From Nymphaea colorata (lineage: Eukaryota; Streptophyta; Magnoliopsida; Nymphaeales; Nymphaeaceae), in the NCBI RefSeq assembly GCF_008831285.2, contig NW_022205188.1, forward strand, positions 10,001-25,000: DNA of 15,000 nt, in the 5' to 3' direction. The notes under the pieces were generated by a model. That model was not told where the DNA came from. It did no database searches and saw only the letters and a list, made by a program, of their open reading frames with translations. Shown here in pieces: positions 11,742-15,000 of the stretch (the first letter of the stretch is position 1; each line of letters opens with the position of its first letter). Made by a program: the position numbers and the translations under genes.

Positions 11742-12521
11742 GTGCGACTTGTCGGACATATTGGGTCATATGGGATTTCCCCGTTCTCTCCCCTGATCGA
11801 GATATACTCTCTTTCGCCTAAGAAAGATTGATTGAATCATCAAATCAATTCAATAATTCGGAGCGTGAAATGTGCAAATGGATCAATTCGTTTGAAAGAT
11901 AAATATTATCTTATCAATTAGAATAATCTATGGTTGACTTGGAACAATAAAATGAAGTATCCAGGCTCCGTTCAGAAAATACCAAATGGGTAATATTGAT
12001 TACAACTTCTATCATCTATCAGAAATAAGACCATAGGAGTGATCTCAAACCACTAATAAATATAAATGTGATGAATACATCGAATACTTGGTTGGTGGAA
12101 GGCATAAAAAAGTCGTAAGAAAAAATAAGTGGTACTGGGGTCATTTGTCCTATATGTGCAAATGGAATTCGGGCGAATCTTTACCCGGAGTAGAGCATAA
12201 ACCTAAAATAAGTGAAGAGGCCCATTCAGGAACAAGAAAATGGCATCGCGATTTGGATCTCGATGAAACAATACATCAATCAAAAGAATACATCAATAAA
12301 AAGATGTTCAGTGAATTCTTTTTTGTAGGTTAGGAGGGCAAACCAAAACTAATTTTTGTGGAAAATGCAAATGAAAATAAACCCCTTCGTCAGGAAAACG
12401 CCTAAACTCAAAAAGAATAGGTCTGGAATCGACACATTGATTATTTTTTTTTCGAACTTTTTTGAACCGTATGTATCGAAAGGTGCGTGTACGGTTCTGC
12501 GGGGATACAATTTTTCCTAAT
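11742..12521 (+). other. clpP: Group II intron 1 of clpP
   Basis: It starts GTGCG and ends ...TTCCTAAT, with exon 2 beginning CAACCG. The likely domain V is at 12464-12497: GAACCGTATG, loop CGAAAG, then TGTACGGTTC, the usual 34 nt. Its first bases are GAAC rather than GAGC, so the catalytic AGC triad appears as AAC. The open frame at 12088-12333 inside the intron matches no known plastid protein and is not called. Confidence 0.82.
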
Positions 12522-12813
12522 CAACCGACTTCATCGAGAAAGATTACTTTTTTTAGGCCAAGGCGTTGATAGCGAGATCTCGAATCAACTTGTTGGTCTC
12601 ATGGTATATCTCAGTATGGAAGATAATACCAGGGATCTCTATTTGTTTATAAATTCTCCCGGCGGATGGGTAATACCGGGAATAGCTATTTATGATGCTA
12701 TGCAAATTGTTCCACCAGACGTACATACAATATGCATGGGATTAGCCGCTTCGATGGGATCTTTCATCCTGGTCGGAGGAGAATTTACCAAACGTCTAGC
12801 ATTCCCTCACGCT
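12522..12813 (+). CDS. clpP: clpP exon 2 (292 nt)
   Basis: Middle exon of the proteolytic subunit of the stromal Clp protease. It completes Tyr24 and continues [13 protein letters not shown]. It contains [10 protein letters not shown] and the active-site serine Ser101 in G-L-A-A-S-M-G-S-F. The exon ends at P-H-A (GCT 12811-12813). The next bases, CGGCGCC, are a poor match to the intron consensus, so the splice point could shift by a few bases. The frame is intact, including a T7 run. Confidence 0.92.
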
Positions 12814-13447
12814 CGGCGCCAATGAGTTTTTATTTGACTTGAAGAAAAATAAGACTATGCCTTCGCCATATGGAATATATAAGTAATAATAGCATGGCAC
12901 GTTTAGTTCGATATGAGCAAATCATTATTGCTTCTTCATAACATGATTATGTATCGAGATAGTAGTATGAAACAAAAGGTTAGTCCCGATTTGATCTTAT
13001 TCCTATGTTATTTATCGGGGGTCCATTTCAGCGTCACAAACAACCCCTTTTCCTTACACAACATGAGTCTGAATATTTCTAAGCATGAAAAGAAAGGGAT
13101 CATTTTCCTTATCATTTTTCTTATTTAATCAGACTCAGACCAGAAAGAAACTTTGGGATTGCTGAATCATAGAAGAGAGATGAATATATTATCTAAAGCA
13201 ACGGAACCATCATAGTATTTTTTTGTTCCTACGAGGAGAAGGGTGGTAAATGGATCATCCAACGATTTGGATCTGATAGATCTATTTGTCTCTTTCTTTG
13301 ATGTAAGAGAAGAGTAGATTCCATTGCGGAGCCGTATGCAATGTGCAAAAATTGCCTGTACGGTTTTCTATCTTTTTTTATTTTTATTTATTCTTTTCGC
13401 TCCATTTTGCGAGATAGAGGAATCGTTCATTATGACATATTATAATC
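12814..13447 (+). other. clpP: Group II intron 2 of clpP
   Basis: The 634-bp intron separates the codons for Ala121 and Arg122. Its domain V is recognisable from about 13329 (GAGCCGTATGCAAT) to 13366 (ATTGCCTGTACGGTT). It has an eight-base terminal loop, GTGCAAAA, instead of a four-base GNRA loop, with the AGC triad kept. Both ends match group II consensus weakly. The small open frame at 12913-13128 has no support as a gene. Confidence 0.8.
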
Positions 13448-13693
13448 AGGGTTATGATCCACCAACCTGCTAGTTCTTTTTATGAGGCACAAGCAGGAGA
13501 ATTTATCCTGGAAGCGGAAGAACTGTTGAAACTTCGCGAAATACTAACAAGAGTTTATGTACAAAGAACGGGCAAACCTTTATGGGTTGTATCTGAAGAC
13601 ATGGAAAGGGATGTTTTTATGTCAGCAACAGAAGCCCAAGCTCATGGCATTGTTGATCTTGTAGCAGTCGAAAATAGCGCGGATTTTGTGTAA
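13448..13693 (+). CDS. clpP: clpP exon 3, ATP-dependent Clp protease proteolytic subunit
   Basis: Last exon of the stromal Clp serine protease, which forms the degradation chamber with nuclear-encoded Clp subunits and chaperones. It begins [10 protein letters not shown], where His126 is the catalytic histidine. The likely catalytic aspartate is Asp176 in E-R-D-V-F-M-S-A. Codon 187 is CAT (His) in A-Q-A-H-G-I-V-D, a site edited to Tyr in other plants. The protein ends [10 protein letters not shown] at TAA; the three exons total 609 nt, 202 residues, a usual length for lineages that keep the extra C-terminal residues. No frame damage in any exon. Confidence 0.94.
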   Translation, partial: RVMIHQPASSFYEAQAGEFILEAEELLKLREILTRVYVQRTGKPLWVVSEDMERDVFMSATEAQAHGIVDLVAVENSADFV

Positions 13694-13700
13694 ATCGGTA

Positions 13701-13732
13701 ATTCTACTTCGAACCATGGTTCGAAGTAGAAT
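13701..13732. terminator. clpP: Perfect 32-bp palindrome after clpP
   Basis: ATTCTACTTCGAACCA (13701-13716) is followed at once by its exact reverse complement (13717-13732), starting seven bases after the clpP stop. In RNA it would fold into a strong stem with a small loop. Position fits a clpP mRNA 3'-end or processing element. Confidence 0.8.
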
Positions 13733-13810
13733 CTTCAACTCAAATGAAAGTAATTCATAATCATCAGGTTAGGATCGATCTAAACCAACCGATTCTATAT
13801 ACGATTCAGC

Positions 13811-13924
13811 ATGCCAACTATTAAACAACTTATTAGAAACACAAGACAGCCAATGAGAAATGTCACGAAATCTCCTGCTCTTCGAGGATGCCCTCAGCGT
13901 AGAGGAACATGTACTAGGGTGTAT
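13811..13924 (+). CDS. rps12: rps12 5' exon (trans-spliced), ribosomal protein S12
   Basis: First 38 codons of uS12, the 30S protein at the decoding centre. It reads [16 protein letters not shown] and ends R-R-G-T-C-T-R-V-Y. The exon is 114 nt, the universal size in land plants, and is followed directly by GTGTGACTCG, a group II intron 5' end. There is no downstream exon in this window. In land plants the remaining exons lie tens of kilobases away (usually in the inverted repeat) and are joined by trans-splicing. The frame is intact. Confidence 0.95.
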
Positions 13925-14669
13925 GTGTGACTCGTTCAGATCATGAACTGTGACCTAAACTAAACCATTTTTCCAGTATCAATGACCAGTGCCAATGAAA
14001 ATGAATGGGGTAGAATGGAAGAACTACATTTTTAAAAAAGATCTAATCTATCATATACCTCTATTGTGTATGGAATTTATGGTTTCCATTGGTGCAAATC
14101 CAATCGCCTTGATTTGAATTTGGGATGAAAAGCGATTCCTCATTGGTAGCGAATGGTTATCCATTAAGCGGGGAAATAGTATTTAAAAAGCATAAAGTTA
14201 TATTGGTGCTCTTACTTATGAAAGAACGGACTGATAGGGTCAGCTACCTAGCCAACCTTCATAATTAAATACCGTCACTGTATGGATAGATCTCGTTGTG
14301 AAAAGACCTATTACTGGCTAATTCATGGGTAGAGCCAAATGGTGTGAACTGTACAAGTTACCAATAACATTGATTAAATGAGGGAAAGGGCTCCGGTGTA
14401 TAGATAGGACCTCGCCGTTTAAGAAGTAACCATAGAAACGATGGAACCCACTATTTATTCATGGGGAAATGAACTGCCTGTAAGAAATAACAAATCGTGG
14501 TTGGGAAGGTTATAGTAGCAAAAGAAAGCCATCGGAATTTTTATTTTATACACCGGAAGAATCCGTTTTGCTTAGACCAAGAGAAGGAAAAAGAATGACT
14601 GAAAGAAAAGAAATGAAAATCAATTAGTTATTCATGAAAATCTTATTCATCAAAGTCCCATTTTAAACT
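13925..14669 (+). other. rps12: 5' half of the rps12 trans-spliced intron plus rps12-rpl20 spacer
   Basis: The stretch starts with the group II consensus GTGTGACTCG of the split rps12 intron 1. Where the 5' intron half ends and plain spacer begins cannot be fixed from the sequence alone; no domain V is expected here because it lies in the other half. I see no tRNA or protein gene in the rest of the 745 bp. Confidence 0.7.
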
Positions 14670-15000
14670 ATGACAAGAGTTAGACGTGGATATATTGCGC
14701 GGAGGCGTCGAAGGAAAATTCGTTTATTTGCATCAAGCTTTCGAGGAGCTCATTCAAGACTTACTCGAACTGCTACTCAACAGAAAATAAGGGCTTTGGT
14801 TTCCAGCCATAGGGGTAGAGGAAGGCAAAAGCGAGATTTTCGTCGTTTGTGGATCACTCGGATAAATGCAGTAACCCGCGAGAATGGGGTACCCTATAGT
14901 CGATTAATACACGATCTGCGCAAGAAGCAGCTCCTTCTTAATCGTAAAATACTTGCACAAATAGCTATATCAAATAGGAATTGCCTTTACATGATTTCCA
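14670..15000 (+). CDS. rpl20: Ribosomal protein L20 (5' part; runs off the right edge)
   Basis: Plastid 50S protein bL20, which binds 23S rRNA early in subunit assembly. It starts [16 protein letters not shown] and contains [21 protein letters not shown] and [12 protein letters not shown]. About 110 residues are in the window with no break; the family has about 117-128, so only a short C-terminus is missing. Codon 101 is TCA (Ser) and corresponds to the known tobacco editing codon 103. It follows rps12 as in other plastids. Confidence 0.95.
   Translation, partial: MTRVRRGYIARRRRRKIRLFASSFRGAHSRLTRTATQQKIRALVSSHRGRGRQKRDFRRLWITRINAVTRENGVPYSRLIHDLRKKQLLLNRKILAQIAISNRNCLYMIS

Noticed and set aside
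12088-12333. An 81-codon open frame in clpP intron 1
   Set aside because: No recognisable family, no maturase motif, no ribosome binding site, and it lies inside a standard intron.
12913-13128. A 71-codon open frame in clpP intron 2
   Set aside because: Low-complexity hydrophobic sequence in an AT-rich intron with no known relative.

Overview
This window is plastid (chloroplast) DNA from a seed plant, most likely an angiosperm. It comes from the large single-copy region and is written in the opposite orientation to the usual published plastid maps. The evidence is gene content, order and strand: rpl22-rps3-rpl16-rpl14-rps8-infA-rpl36-rps11-rpoA on +, then petD-petB-psbH-psbT-psbB on - with psbN on + inside, then clpP, the 5' exon of rps12 and rpl20 on +. 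Group II introns sit at the expected places in rpl16, petD, petB and clpP (two introns), and rps12 starts with its trans-spliced 5' exon. The presence of infA and rpl22 and the two clpP introns rule out some derived lineages. An early-diverging angiosperm, magnoliid or basal eudicot is plausible, but I cannot name the species.

Layout: 1-3947 holds the S10/spc-type ribosomal protein cluster; 4075-5634 holds rps11 and rpoA (plastid-encoded RNA polymerase alpha). An AT-rich spacer follows with a perfect 54-bp palindrome between the convergent rpoA and petD. The psbB operon (psbB, psbT, psbH, petB, petD; photosystem II and cytochrome b6f subunits) covers 6001-11229 and is read leftward from a recognisable sigma70-type promoter near 11414-11441. 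psbN lies antisense between psbT and psbH. clpP (11671-13693), the rps12 5' exon (13811-13924) and rpl20 (14670 to the window end) finish the window.

The striking feature is not a new system but damage to reading frames. Eleven of the eighteen genes (rpl22, rps3, rpl16, rps8, infA, rps11, rpoA, petD, petB, psbH, psbB) carry one or more single-base deletions, about 22 in all. Every one is in a mononucleotide run, mostly A or T. Restoring one base at each returns the canonical protein length for nearly every gene (rps3 218, rpl16 135, rps8 132, infA 77, rps11 138, petB 215, psbH 73, psbB 508 residues). I found no insertions, no nonsense substitutions and no loss of protein conservation. This looks like homopolymer undercalling in a draft sequence rather than gene loss. 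rpl14, rpl36, psbN, psbT, clpP, the rps12 exon and the visible rpl20 are intact.

I found no undescribed biological system. Items worth a second look are the deletion pattern, candidate C-to-U editing sites (petB H34 and S204, clpP H187, rpl20 S101), an atypical domain V in clpP intron 1, the tails of petD and rpoA, and several strong 3'-end palindromes.
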